Shown here: positions 16,526 to 25,767 of the stretch, piece by piece | Layout of the letters: the number at the start of each line of letters is the position of its first letter | Position numbering within the stretch: the stretch's first letter is position 1 | DNA from: Halobacteriales archaeon QH_7_66_36 | GTDB taxonomy: Archaea; Halobacteriota; Halobacteria; Halobacteriales; Haloarculaceae | Direction: 5' to 3' | Assembly: GCA_003021175.1 (NCBI GenBank) | Contig: PXQV01000017.1 | Coordinates: 80,195-144,194, forward strand | Length of the DNA stretch: 64,000 nt | Notes under the pieces: model-generated | Seen by the model: the letters and a program-made list of their open reading frames with translations, nothing else | What the model was told of the DNA's origin: nothing | Database searches by the model: none | Program-made: the position numbers and the translations under genes

Positions 16526-18007
16526 TTACTCGTCGAGTTCGGCGCGGAGCCGTTCGTTGACCGTACCGGGGTCGGCGGAGCCGCTCGTCGCCTGCATCAC
16601 CTGTCCGACGAGGAAGTTGAGCGCCCCCTCCTCGCCGCTCTCGTAGTCGTCGACCGCGTCGGGGTTCTCCTCGATGGCCTCCCGAACCGCCGCGAGCACC
16701 GCGTTGTCGTCGGTCTTGCCCAGTCCCTCGGCTTCGACGACGGCGTCGGGCGCGAGCCCGTCGTCAAGCATCCGGCGGAGCACGACCTCCTCGGCGTTCT
16801 TGGTCGTGATCGCCTCGCCGTCGACGAGGTCGATCAGCCGCGTGAACTCGTCGAGCCGGCCCTCGACGTCCGTCACCTGCATGTCGCGGTAGTTGAGTTC
16901 GCCGAGCAGGTTGTCCGCGACCCACGTCGCCGCGAGGTCGGAGTCGAACTCGGCGGCGACCGTCTCGTAGAAGTCCGCCACCTGTTTCGTCGAGGTGAGC
17001 TTCGATGCGGACTCGGCGGAGAGGTCGTACTCCCCGCGGAACCGCTCGCGGCGCGCGTCGGGGAGTTCGGGGATGGCGATCTCTTCCTTCCAGCCGGAGA
17101 CGCGCAGCGGCGGCAGGTCCGCCTCGCGGAAGTACCGGTAGTCCTTCTCTTCCTCCTTCGAGCGCATGGAGACGGTGATGCCGCGCGACTCGTCCCAGTG
17201 GCGCGTTTCCTGTTCCACCTCGCGGCCGCGGCGGACGGCGTTCTTCTGTCGCGTCTCCTCGTAGGCGAGCGCCTGCTGTGCGCCCCTGTGCGAGGAGATG
17301 TTCTTGACTTCGGTGCGGTTGGCGTCTTCGAGCGCCGCCGAGATGTCGTCACCGTCGAGCGTTTTGCTGTCGACGATGGAGAGGTTGGCGTCGACGCGCA
17401 GCGAGCCGTCCCGCGAGGCGTCGAAGACGCCGAGATACTCCAGCACCTCCTCCAGCTTCGCGAGGAAGGCGCGCACCTCGTCGGCCCCACGAAAGTCGGG
17501 TTCGGTGACGATCTCCATCAGCGGCGTGCCGGCGCGGTTGTAGTCGACGAGCGTGTAGTCGGCAGTGTCGATGCTGCCGCCGGCGTGCTGGAGGCTTCCG
17601 GGGTCCTCTTCGAGGTGGGCCCGGCGGATGTTGACGGTGCGTTCCTCGCCGTCGACCCGGAAAGCGAGTTCGCCGTCCGCACAGATCGGCGCGTCGTACT
17701 GCGTGATCTGGAAGTTCTTCGGCAGGTCGGGGTAGTAGTAGTTCTTCCGGTGGAAGCTGGTCTCCTCGGGGATCTCGGCGTCGATGGCCTTCCCCACCTT
17801 CACGCCGGCCTCGACGGCCCCTTCGTTGAGCACGGGGAGGGCACCGGGAAGGCCGAGACACGTCGGACACACCCGCGAGTTGGGCACCTCGTCGTCGGCC
17901 GCGTCCGTCGAACAGCCACAGAATATCTTCGTGTCCGTCTCGAGCTGGACGTGGACCTCCAGCCCGATGACGGCCGAGAGGTCACGCTCGGCGGTCTGTG
18001 CAGTCAT
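16526..18007 (-). CDS. gatB: Asp/Glu-tRNA amidotransferase subunit B (GatB)
   Basis: 493 residues. GatB hallmarks: IGLEVHVQLETDTKIFCGC, then CPTCLGLPGALPVLN (zinc Cys pairs CGC and CPTC), NYYYPDLPKNFQITQYD, and a C-terminal YqeY-like tail. It transfers ammonia to misacylated Asp-tRNA(Asn) or Glu-tRNA(Gln) with GatA and GatC, which are not in this window. A TATA-like AACTTTAG lies at 18032-18039, 25-32 bp before the ATG. Confidence 0.97.
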   Translation of the reverse strand: MTAQTAERDLSAVIGLEVHVQLETDTKIFCGCSTDAADDEVPNSRVCPTCLGLPGALPVLNEGAVEAGVKVGKAIDAEIPEETSFHRKNYYYPDLPKNFQITQYDAPICADGELAFRVDGEERTVNIRRAHLEEDPGSLQHAGGSIDTADYTLVDYNRAGTPLMEIVTEPDFRGADEVRAFLAKLEEVLEYLGVFDASRDGSLRVDANLSIVDSKTLDGDDISAALEDANRTEVKNISSHRGAQQALAYEETRQKNAVRRGREVEQETRHWDESRGITVSMRSKEEEKDYRYFREADLPPLRVSGWKEEIAIPELPDARRERFRGEYDLSAESASKLTSTKQVADFYETVAAEFDSDLAATWVADNLLGELNYRDMQVTDVEGRLDEFTRLIDLVDGEAITTKNAEEVVLRRMLDDGLAPDAVVEAEGLGKTDDNAVLAAVREAIEENPDAVDDYESGEEGALNFLVGQVMQATSGSADPGTVNERLRAELDE

Positions 18008-18174
18008 TACAGTGTGGTTCGGGGCTGACTGCTAAAGTTTGACGGACCGCCGATACGTCGCCGGGGCGGCTGGCTCCGGGCAGTCGGCAGTCGCGCGAGC
18101 CGTGTCGTTTCAGCAGCTCCAGAGGAACGCACGGCGGCGCGGACGTATCAGGCGTCATGCCATTGTCTGACGCA

Positions 18175-18182
18175 GGTTTATG
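18175..18182 (+). promoter_or_regulatory. TATA box before the coiled-coil/smc/scpA group
   Basis: GGTTTATG, 25-32 bp upstream of the ATG at 18207; likely drives the coiled-coil gene and, through close spacing, smc and scpA. Confidence 0.45.
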
Positions 18183-18206
18183 TTCGTGGGGTGTGGGGCT
18201 GTGGAC

Positions 18207-18551
18207 ATGACAGGCAACCGTGTGGAGGAGCTCGAGGACACCGTCGCACAGCTCGAAGCCACGGTGTCGGGACTGACCGACGAGTTGGTGGAGACGAAGG
18301 AGCGACTTCGACTCATCGAGGACCACTTCGGGCCGGAACTGGACGACATCATCGAGGGGCAAACCAGTCGCTCGTCGGACATGGTCGCGGAAACTGCAGC
18401 AAGCGAGCCAGCCGAAACGCCGCAGGAAGCGCCACAGGAGGCCGTCGACGCTGCCGTCGGGGCGGCGACAGAATCGGCCGACGGGTCTAAGCCTGAGGAG
18501 ACGGAAGGCGACGACGAGAGCGCCGGGACCGACGACATCATCGTCGCGTAA
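18207..18551 (+). CDS. Small acidic coiled-coil protein (DUF7518-like)
   Basis: 114 residues from ATG at 18207 (MTGNRVEELEDTVAQLEATV); an upstream Met at 18180 overlaps the TATA box and is rejected. The first ~50 residues form a leucine-zipper-like coiled coil, followed by a disordered Glu/Ala/Asp tail ending DDIIVA. Located 22 bp before smc. Its position suggests a partner of the chromosome-organising machinery, but no function is known. Confidence 0.75.
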   Translation: MTGNRVEELEDTVAQLEATVSGLTDELVETKERLRLIEDHFGPELDDIIEGQTSRSSDMVAETAASEPAETPQEAPQEAVDAAVGAATESADGSKPEETEGDDESAGTDDIIVA

Positions 18552-18573
18552 CCCGGGCCGCCACGAGCGCCCA

Positions 18574-21500
18574 ATGTACATCAAAGAGCTCGTACTGGAC
18601 GATTTCAAGAGCTTCGGCCGGAAGACTCGTATCCCGTTTTATCAGGACTTCACGACGATCAGCGGCCCCAACGGCTCGGGCAAGTCGAACATCATCGACT
18701 CCGTGCTGTTCGCGCTGGGGCTGGCTCGCACGTCGGGGATCCGCGCCGAGAAGCTCACCGACCTCATCTTCGACCCGAGCGACGAGGGCGTGGACAGCTT
18801 CGCGGGCGAGCGCGAGGCGTCCGTCGAGGTGATCCTCGACAACGACGACCGGACGCTCACGCGCGAACAGGTCGTCTCCGCCGCCGGCAGCGACGACGTG
18901 GGCGATGTCGACGAGATACGGGTCCGTCGCCGCGTGAAGCAGACTGACGAGGAGAAGTACTACTCCTACTACTATCTCAACGACCGCGCGGTGAATCTCT
19001 CGGACATTCAGGATCTGCTCGCGGCCGCGGGCGTCACGCCGGAGGGGTACAACGTCGTGATGCAGGGCGACGTGACGGAGATCATCACCATGTCGCCGTT
19101 CGCGCGCCGGGGTATCATTGACGAGATCGCCGGCGTCGCGGAGTTCGACGCGAAGAAGGAGGACGCCTTCGAGGAGCTGGAGACGGTCCAAGAGCGCGTC
19201 GACGAGGCCGCTCTCCGCATCGAGGAGAAGGAAACGCGCCTCGAACAGCTGAGCGACGAGCGGGAGACCGCGCTCAAGTACGAGGAGCTACGCGATCAGA
19301 GGGAGGAGTACGAGGGCTACCTGAAGGCGGCCGAACTGGAGGACAAACGCGAGGAGTTGGCCGACGCGAACGAGCGGAGAGAGGAGTTGGAGGCCGACCT
19401 CGACACGCTCCGGACGGAACTCGACGAGCGACAGGGCCGGGTGACGCGGCTCGAAGAGGACCTCGAAGACCTCAACCACGAGATAGAGCGGAAGGGCGAG
19501 GACGAGCAGATCGAGATCAAACGCGAGATCGAGTCGCTGAAAGGCGAGATCGACCGGTTCGAGGACCGCATCGAGACGCAGGAGGAGCGCATCGAGGAGG
19601 CGGAAAACGAGCGGAGTCAGGCGTTCGTCCAGATCGACCGGAAACAGGAGACGGTCGACGAACTGGAGACGGACATCCGCGAACTGAAGGTGCAGAAAGC
19701 GTCGCTGAAGGCGGACAAGGAGGAGAAGCAGGCGGAACTCGACGAGATAGAAGCCGAGATCGCCGACCTCGACACGGAGTACGAGGAGCTGCGCGACGGC
19801 ATCGACGAGCGACGCGCCGAGGCCGACGAGCTCCGCGACGAGAAGAACGACCTCCAGCGCGAGCAGGACCGTCTCCTCGACGAGGCTCGCCGTCGCTCCT
19901 CGGAGAAACGCGAGAAGGAGTCACAGATCGAAACCGCCGAGACACAGATCCCGGACATCGAGGCGGAGAAGTCCGACCTCGAATCCGAGCTGGAGAAGGC
20001 GGAGGCGAATCTCGACACCATCTCCGAGGTAGTGGACGACCTGAAATCCGAGAAGGCGGAGCTCCAGAGCGACCTTGACGAGCTGGAAGACGAGATCGCG
20101 GCCAAACAGCAGGAGTACGCCGAACTGGAGGCGCGGGCCGGCGAGTCGGGCGACTCCTCGTTCGGCCGCGCGGTCTCGACCGTGCTGAACGGTGGCCTCG
20201 ACGGCGTGCACGGCGCAGTCGCGCAACTCGGGTCCGTGTCGCCGGAGTACGCCGAGGCGTGTGAGACGGCGGCCGGCGGGCGGATGGCGAACGTCGTCGT
20301 CGACGACGACTCCGTGGGGCAGCGCTGTATCGAGTACCTGAAACAGCGCAACGCCGGGCGCGCGACGTTCCTCCCGATGACGGAGATGCACGCGCGGTCG
20401 CTGCCGAGTCTCCCCTCGCTGCCGGGCGTCGTCGACTTCGCGTACAATCTGGTCGACTTCGATTCGACGTACAGCGAGGTGTTCTCCTACGTGCTGGGCG
20501 ATACGCTCGTCGTCGAGGACATGGACACCGCCCGTGAACTGATGGGCGATTTCCGCCTCGTCACGCTGGACGGCGACTTGGCCGAGAAGTCCGGCGCGAT
20601 GACCGGCGGGTCGACTTCCGGGTCGCGCTACTCCTTCGAGAAGGGCGGCGAGGGCCAGCTCCAGCGGATGGCCGAGCGCATCCAGCAGTTGGAGGACGAC
20701 CGCGCCGCGCTCCGCGAGGAGATCAGCGACGTGGACGAGCGATTAGAGGACGCCCGCGACCGCAAGACCGACGCCGCCGACAAGGTGCGCGACATCGAGT
20801 CGTCGATCGAGCGGAAGGAGGAGGAGATAGCCGACGTGGAAGCCGAAATCGAGGAACTGGAAGCAGACCTCGAAGATATCGAAGCCGAGCGCGAGGAGAC
20901 CCAGTTGGAGATGGAGACCATCGAGGCGGACATCGCGGAGACGGACGACGCAATCTCGGACCTTGAAGCCGAAATCGACGAGCTACAGGCCGAACTCGAA
21001 GACTCCGAGGTGAAGACGCTCAACGAGGAGGCCGAGTCGATCCGCGAGGAGGTAACCGACCTCGACTCGCGGATGGACGAGCTGGACGCCGACCTCAACG
21101 AACTCACCTTGGAGAAGGAGTACGCCGAGGACGCCATCGACGACCTCCACGAGAGCATCGAGACGGCACAGAACCGGAAGGCTGAGGCCGAGGAGACGGT
21201 CGCCGATCTGGAAGCCGAGATCGGAGAGCGGGAGGAGACCCTCGAAGCGAAGCGAGAGGCCGTCGCGGAACTCGAAGCCGAGCTGTCGGAGCTGAAGTCC
21301 GACCGCGACGACCTGCGCGAGGAGGTTCGGGAGGCGAAGGACGCCCGCGACGAACAGCAGTCGCAGGTGAACGAGGTCGAGACCGACCTCGCCGAGTTGG
21401 AGGAGCAGGCCGAGCGGTTGGAGTGGGAGATCGACGAGCTGGAGTCGCAGGTCGGCGACTACGACGCCGAGGAGATCCCCGACCTGTCGAGCGTGAAAGG

Positions 21501-22149
21501 CCAGATCACGAAGCTGGAGAATCGGATGGAGGAACTGGAGCCGGTCAACATGCTCGCCATCGAGGAGTACGACGAGGTGGCGGCCGACCTCGAAGAGCTG
21601 GAAGAGCGTCGGGCGACGCTCGAAGCGGAGGCCGACGGCATCCGCGACCGCATCGCGGAGTTCGACGCGAAGAAGAAAGCGACGTTCATGGAGGCGTTCG
21701 AGGGGATCAACGCGGAGTTCGAGCAGATATTCGCGCGCCTCTCCGACGGGTCGGGCGAACTCGTCTTAGAAGACCCCGAAGACCCGTTCGACGGCGGAAT
21801 GACGATGAAGGCACAGCCGCGCGACAAACCCGTCCAGCGGCTGGACGCGATGAGCGGCGGCGAGAAGTCGCTGACCGCGCTCGCCTTCGTCTTCGCCGTC
21901 CAGCGGTACAACCCGGCACCGTTCTACGCGCTCGACGAGGTGGATGCGTTCCTCGACGCGGCCAACGCCGAGATGGTCGGCGAGATGGTGGACGAACTCG
22001 CGGGCGACGCGCAGTTCGTCGTCGTCTCGCACCGGTCGGCGCTGCTCGAACGGTCGGAGCGGGCAATCGGCGTCACGATGGGCGACGACAACATCTCCGC
22101 GGTGACGGGGATCGACCTGAGCCAGCAGGGGGTGCCCGCGGATGACTGA
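18574..22149 (+). CDS. smc: Chromosome segregation ATPase Smc
   Basis: 1191 residues, normal length. Walker A GPNGSGKSN at 31-39, long coiled coils at ~170-500 and ~680-1040, and between them an SMC hinge (~520-650) with conserved glycines. The C-terminal head has signature AMSGGEKSLTALA and Walker B FYALDEVDAFLD. It forms an ATP-dependent ring that compacts and segregates DNA with ScpA, encoded 21 bp downstream. The coiled coils are almost pure E/D/R/K, as expected in a high-salt cytoplasm. Confidence 0.98.
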   Translation: MYIKELVLDDFKSFGRKTRIPFYQDFTTISGPNGSGKSNIIDSVLFALGLARTSGIRAEKLTDLIFDPSDEGVDSFAGEREASVEVILDNDDRTLTREQVVSAAGSDDVGDVDEIRVRRRVKQTDEEKYYSYYYLNDRAVNLSDIQDLLAAAGVTPEGYNVVMQGDVTEIITMSPFARRGIIDEIAGVAEFDAKKEDAFEELETVQERVDEAALRIEEKETRLEQLSDERETALKYEELRDQREEYEGYLKAAELEDKREELADANERREELEADLDTLRTELDERQGRVTRLEEDLEDLNHEIERKGEDEQIEIKREIESLKGEIDRFEDRIETQEERIEEAENERSQAFVQIDRKQETVDELETDIRELKVQKASLKADKEEKQAELDEIEAEIADLDTEYEELRDGIDERRAEADELRDEKNDLQREQDRLLDEARRRSSEKREKESQIETAETQIPDIEAEKSDLESELEKAEANLDTISEVVDDLKSEKAELQSDLDELEDEIAAKQQEYAELEARAGESGDSSFGRAVSTVLNGGLDGVHGAVAQLGSVSPEYAEACETAAGGRMANVVVDDDSVGQRCIEYLKQRNAGRATFLPMTEMHARSLPSLPSLPGVVDFAYNLVDFDSTYSEVFSYVLGDTLVVEDMDTARELMGDFRLVTLDGDLAEKSGAMTGGSTSGSRYSFEKGGEGQLQRMAERIQQLEDDRAALREEISDVDERLEDARDRKTDAADKVRDIESSIERKEEEIADVEAEIEELEADLEDIEAEREETQLEMETIEADIAETDDAISDLEAEIDELQAELEDSEVKTLNEEAESIREEVTDLDSRMDELDADLNELTLEKEYAEDAIDDLHESIETAQNRKAEAEETVADLEAEIGEREETLEAKREAVAELEAELSELKSDRDDLREEVREAKDARDEQQSQVNEVETDLAELEEQAERLEWEIDELESQVGDYDAEEIPDLSSVKGQITKLENRMEELEPVNMLAIEEYDEVAADLEELEERRATLEAEADGIRDRIAEFDAKKKATFMEAFEGINAEFEQIFARLSDGSGELVLEDPEDPFDGGMTMKAQPRDKPVQRLDAMSGGEKSLTALAFVFAVQRYNPAPFYALDEVDAFLDAANAEMVGEMVDELAGDAQFVVVSHRSALLERSERAIGVTMGDDNISAVTGIDLSQQGVPADD

Positions 22150-22170
22150 GGAACTCCGAGGTGGGTCACC

Positions 22171-23103
22171 GTGACCGACGACATTCCGCTCGACATCACC
22201 GGCCACGACGAGGAGAAGCGACGCCGCGAGGGTGAACCGTCGACTGACGCCCCGAACGACGCGGCAACTGACGACGACGGTCTGCTCTCGGAGTTCGACG
22301 TGTCGGCACCCGGCGAGGGCGACGAGGTGGAGCCGGTGGAACTGCTCGTCCAACTCGCGAAGGACGGCGACATCGAGCCGTGGGACATCGACATCGTGCG
22401 GGTGACCGAGCGGTTCCTCGACCGGTTGGACGACGCCGACCTGCGGGCCGGCGGGCGAGCGCTGTTCTACGCCTCCGTCCTGTTGCGAATGAAGTCGGAC
22501 GCGATGTTGGACGACGGCGAGAAGCAGGCCGAGCCCGAACCGGAGCCGTGGGACGCGCCGCGCGACGACGAACACGACCCGTTCGCGGCGCTGGAACGGG
22601 AGATCGACCGTCGACTCGACCGCAAACACGCCCGGGGGACGCCACAGACGCTCGACGAACTCGTCCGCGAACTCCGCGAGCGGGAGCGCGAGACGGTGTG
22701 GAAGGAGTCGCGGACGTACGACACCTCCGAGTCGGCCGGCGGCTACGCGCGCGGCACCCAGACGCTGGATTACCGGAGCGGCGACGACATGCGCGTGGAC
22801 GAGGAGCCGCGCGAGGACGAGGCGCTCGGCAGGACCCACGAGGAGCACATGGAGGAGATCGTGAACGACGTGTATCTGACGTGTCAGCGCCAGTACGAGC
22901 AGGGTCGCGACGAGGTGTTGTACGCGGAGATCGTCGACGCCGGCGGCTCGCGCGTCGACACGTTCCTCGGCCTGCTGTTTCTCGCCCACCGCGGACAGGT
23001 CCGACTCGAACAGGACGAGCTGTTCGGCGACCTGTGGGTGTGTGATCCGGCCGCGACCGGCGAGGGAACGGAGGCGCTCGCGGATGGGGGCACCGAGGAG
23101 TAG
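22171..23103 (+). CDS. scpA: Segregation and condensation protein A (kleisin)
   Basis: 310 residues from GTG at 22171. Kleisin features: the N-terminal VEPVELLVQLAKDGDIEPWDIDIVRVTERFL block (residues ~49-79) that binds the Smc neck, and a C-terminal winged helix with LGLLFLAHRGQVRLEQ that binds the other head. The linker is acidic. ScpB is not encoded here. Ends 114 bp before the convergent DehI-like gene. Confidence 0.93.
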   Translation: MTDDIPLDITGHDEEKRRREGEPSTDAPNDAATDDDGLLSEFDVSAPGEGDEVEPVELLVQLAKDGDIEPWDIDIVRVTERFLDRLDDADLRAGGRALFYASVLLRMKSDAMLDDGEKQAEPEPEPWDAPRDDEHDPFAALEREIDRRLDRKHARGTPQTLDELVRELRERERETVWKESRTYDTSESAGGYARGTQTLDYRSGDDMRVDEEPREDEALGRTHEEHMEEIVNDVYLTCQRQYEQGRDEVLYAEIVDAGGSRVDTFLGLLFLAHRGQVRLEQDELFGDLWVCDPAATGEGTEALADGGTEE

Positions 23104-23217
23104 TCGGGGTCGATTCGACGGGCGCGTCACGAACTGGGAATCGCAGCGACTAATGCCACGGGTGGCACACGCCGCCAGCACGCGCTACCGCAGACAAACG
23201 AACCGCGCCGTGGCACA

Positions 23218-24096
23218 CTACGGGAACTGCAACGCCGTTCGCTCGCCGGCGGCACCGACCGTCGCGGCGTAGGCGTGCAGCGTCGGGAGCACACCGCCCG
23301 CGTTCGCGTTGAAGTCGGCGAAGTGGTCGGCGAGCGCGACAGCGGCGTCCGCCTCGAAGCCGGCCGCGTCGAGTTCCGCCGGCGTGAGCGCGGGTGCCGT
23401 CGGCAGCCCGCGGACGAACGTGTCGAGGAGCGCGGCCGCGTCGTCGGTCGCGTCGTCGTACCCGCTCGCGGTGAACGTCGGCTCCAGTCGCGCCCACAGC
23501 GCGTCGAAGGCGTCGGGCCACTGCGCGAGACAGCGGTGGATGCTCGGCAGCATGGGACCGAGGTCGTGGTAGTCGCGCACCGCTGCGACCGGTTCGGGGG
23601 CCCGCTCGGCCGACTCGTCCATACCCGCGAGCGTGACCGGTCGGCCGCGGTCGGCGTCGAGCGGCTCGGGATACGGCGCGGTCGCCGCCCGGCCGGTCGC
23701 AGGGTCGGTCGCCACGCGCCCGCCGTTCAACAGCCGGTCGCACGTCTCGAAGGCGACAGCGAGCCGCGGCGCGACGACGTCGAAGGTCGCGAGCTGGCCG
23801 CGAAGCTCCGTCAGCTCCGCAGGGGAGATGTCGAGCCCGCTCGGGTCGAGTTCGGCCGCGTCGACGCCCGACAGCACCGCGTCGCGGTAGGCGACCGAGA
23901 AGGCCGCGAAGCGGCGGGTCGTGAAGACGGGCGCGAGCTGATACCACGCGTGACGGAACAGCTCGGGCTCGTGGGCCATCGCCACGCGCCAGACGGAGTT
24001 GACCAGCGGCGCGCGCAGCGTCCGCCGGATATCGTCGTACGTGCCGGCCTTCCAGCCGGTCGCCTCGTGTTCGAGGAGCTGGACCGTCGCGTCCAT
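23218..24096 (-). CDS. DehI-type halocarboxylic acid dehalogenase family protein
   Basis: 292 residues built from two similar halves, as in group I 2-haloacid dehalogenases (DehI). Each half has a helix-rich W-R-x-A-M/xHPxLF pattern: NSVWRVAMAHEPELFRHAWY in the first, DYHDLGPMLPSIHRCLAQWP in the second. DehI enzymes hydrolyse D- and L-2-haloacids without a covalent intermediate. Most haloarchaeal members are untested and may not be dehalogenases. ATG at 24096 is 22-29 bp after a TATA box (24118-24125). Confidence 0.8.
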   Translation of the reverse strand: MDATVQLLEHEATGWKAGTYDDIRRTLRAPLVNSVWRVAMAHEPELFRHAWYQLAPVFTTRRFAAFSVAYRDAVLSGVDAAELDPSGLDISPAELTELRGQLATFDVVAPRLAVAFETCDRLLNGGRVATDPATGRAATAPYPEPLDADRGRPVTLAGMDESAERAPEPVAAVRDYHDLGPMLPSIHRCLAQWPDAFDALWARLEPTFTASGYDDATDDAAALLDTFVRGLPTAPALTPAELDAAGFEADAAVALADHFADFNANAGGVLPTLHAYAATVGAAGERTALQFP

Positions 24097-24155
24097 GTTC
24101 GGTGTTCGATGGCTCCGGTATAATTCCCGGGCCGGTTTCGGGGGTCGGTCGAACG

Positions 24156-24190
24156 CTTATGTATATGCGGACGTATAGCATCTGTATATG
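24156..24190 (+). promoter_or_regulatory. TATA box and duplicated TGTATATG, probable toxin-antitoxin operator
   Basis: TGTATATG occurs twice, at 24160-24167 and 24183-24190, exactly 23 bp apart (about two helical turns). The first copy is at TATA distance from the antitoxin ATG at 24188 and the second covers that ATG. Binding of the ribbon-helix-helix protein here would block transcription of its own operon. Direct repeats two turns apart are typical of RHH operators; binding itself is inferred. Confidence 0.5.
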
Positions 24191-24481
24191 TCAAACGCCG
24201 ACGCGACCGACGACGATGCGCCGGAGATGGTTCAGATCAACCTCCGTCTCAGCGAGGCGTTTCTTGAGGACATCGACGCGACGTGGCGCGAGCAGGGGTT
24301 CAGTTCCCGTAGCGAGTTCCTCCGGTACGTCGCCCGTGACGCGGTGAAACACCCGGATTTCTCCCGTACGGGATGGAAGCAGGTCGCCGCAAACGAGCAC
24401 GAACTCCGAACCGAGGACGCCGAGTTCGTCTCACGGGGAGAGGTGCTGGCGATGGTAGGCGAGGACGTAGATGACGAGTGA
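24188..24481 (+). CDS. Ribbon-helix-helix antitoxin
   Basis: 97 residues. RHH fold visible as VQINLRLSEAFLEDIDATWREQGFSSRSEFLRYVARDAV (strand, helix, SSRSEF turn, helix; residues ~15-53), followed by a toxin-binding C-terminal part. Overlaps the toxin gene by 11 bases. Acts as antitoxin and autorepressor by analogy with other RHH/RelE pairs. Confidence 0.85.
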   Translation: MSNADATDDDAPEMVQINLRLSEAFLEDIDATWREQGFSSRSEFLRYVARDAVKHPDFSRTGWKQVAANEHELRTEDAEFVSRGEVLAMVGEDVDDE

Positions 24482-24752
24482 GGCGTGGACGTGGCGGTTC
24501 ACACCTCGCGCTGCCGACCAGTTCGACGGGCTGGAAACACACGTACAGGACCGTATCGTCTCGAAGCTGGACGAGGTCGTCGAGTCGCAGTGGCGCGACC
24601 CGGACGCGTTCCTCGAACCCCTTACCGGCGGTCCCTTCTCGAAACTGCGCGTGGGTGAGTACCGGCTCGCGTGTACGCTGAACCATCGCGACACGGCTCT
24701 TGAAGTACACCGTATCGAGCACAGAAGCGGTGCCTACACCGCCGACGACTGA
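24471..24752 (+). CDS. RelE/ParE-family toxin
   Basis: 93 residues. RelE fold with the typical TPRAADQFDGLETHVQDRI start and the GPFSKLRVGEYRLACTLNH core, ending in HRIEHRSGAY, where Arg/His/Tyr residues act in ribosome-dependent mRNA cleavage in relatives. The ATG lies inside the antitoxin gene, giving translational coupling. The stop is two bases before the convergent MTA phosphorylase stop. Confidence 0.85.
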   Translation: MTSEAWTWRFTPRAADQFDGLETHVQDRIVSKLDEVVESQWRDPDAFLEPLTGGPFSKLRVGEYRLACTLNHRDTALEVHRIEHRSGAYTADD

Positions 24753-24754
24753 TC

Positions 24755-25609
24755 TCAGAGGTAGTCGCCGACGAGTAGATCGACGCGCTCGCGCACCTCG
24801 GCCGGAATCGCTTCCGTCGGCGTATTCACCGCGCCCTCGACGGCGTGGGCACAGTCGCAGGCTCGCTCGTCGGGCATCTGCTCGATGGCGTGTCGGACGG
24901 TCGCCTTGTTGGCGTCCTCGTTGGCGGCGGCGTTCTCCAACACCTCCTGAAGCGTCACCTCGCTGTCGGCCTTCCACACGTCGTAGTCGGTGACGCCGGC
25001 GACCGTCGCGTAGCAGAGTTCCGCCTCGCGGGCGAGCTTGGCCTCCGGAATCGCCGTCATCCCGACCACGTCGAACCCCGACGCGCGGAAGTGTTCCGAC
25101 TCGGCCCGCGTGGAGTACTGTGGCCCCTCGATGCAGACGTAGGTGCCGTCCTCCTCGACGTCGGCCTCGGCAGCCGTCCGGGCCGCGTCCGCGAGATGTG
25201 ACTTCACGTGGGGGCAGTACGGCTCGGCGAAGGGCATGTGGACGACACAGCCCTCGTCGAAGAAGGTGTACTCGCGCTTGCGCGTGCGGTCGAATATCTG
25301 GTCGGGGACGACGAGCGTGCGCGGCGGCAGATCCTCGCGCAGCGAGCCGACTGCGTTGGACGCGAGCACGCGCTCGACGCCGACCTGCTTCAGCGCGTGG
25401 ACGTTCGCACGGTACGGGGCGGTCGTCGGGGAGAGCTGGTGGTCGCGGCCGTGTCGCGGGAGGAAGGCGACCTCCGTGCCGTCGGGCATGGTGCCGACCG
25501 TGACGGGTGCGGCCGGGTCGCCGTAGGGGGTCGTCACGTCGCGTTCGCGGGTGTCCTCAAGCGGGAGCGAGTCGTAGATGCCGGAGCCACCGATGAAGCC
25601 GACGGGCAT
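24755..25609 (-). CDS. mtnP: S-methyl-5'-thioadenosine phosphorylase
   Basis: 284 residues. PNP/MTAP-family motifs: IGGSGIYDSLPLED at the start, PRHGRDHQLSP phosphate site, YVCIEGPQYSTRAES and GMTAIPEAKLAREAELCYA, where the MTAP-type PEAxLAREAEL block binds the base and ribose. It cleaves methylthioadenosine from polyamine or SAM metabolism to adenine and MTR-1-P. Sits downstream of a PRTase, an HD phosphohydrolase and the AEC remnant, together suggesting purine and nucleoside salvage. Confidence 0.93.
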   Translation of the reverse strand: MPVGFIGGSGIYDSLPLEDTRERDVTTPYGDPAAPVTVGTMPDGTEVAFLPRHGRDHQLSPTTAPYRANVHALKQVGVERVLASNAVGSLREDLPPRTLVVPDQIFDRTRKREYTFFDEGCVVHMPFAEPYCPHVKSHLADAARTAAEADVEEDGTYVCIEGPQYSTRAESEHFRASGFDVVGMTAIPEAKLAREAELCYATVAGVTDYDVWKADSEVTLQEVLENAAANEDANKATVRHAIEQMPDERACDCAHAVEGAVNTPTEAIPAEVRERVDLLVGDYL

Positions 25610-25651
25610 ACCCTGACGTTCGCGGCCGCGGGCTAAAGCCCACGGGTCCGA

Positions 25652-25767
25652 CTACACCAGCAGGCCGTCCTGCAACAGGGCGATGAGCACGGTCAGCACA
25701 GGCACGGACAGCGGCTATCGTCACGACCGGGAAGGATGGCCGTCGCGAAGATGTCCAGCAGGCTCAC
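25652..25767 (-). pseudogene. Remnant of an AEC-family transporter, internally deleted
   Basis: GTG at 25767 overlaps the stop of the HD gene (GTGA) as an intact operon gene would. The first residues, VSLLDIFATAILP, match the start of haloarchaeal AEC (auxin efflux carrier) permeases. After ~13 codons the frame breaks into a short tail ending in TGA. In another frame, LSVPVLTVLIALLQDGLLV then stop (25654-25652) matches the usual AEC C-terminus. The 116-bp remnant is not a multiple of three and lacks ~280 residues. I read it as two ends of a transporter gene joined by a large deletion. Confidence 0.6.

Noticed and set aside
18574..22149. Several long frames antisense to smc
   Set aside because: Ser/Arg-rich mirror images of coiled-coil codons.
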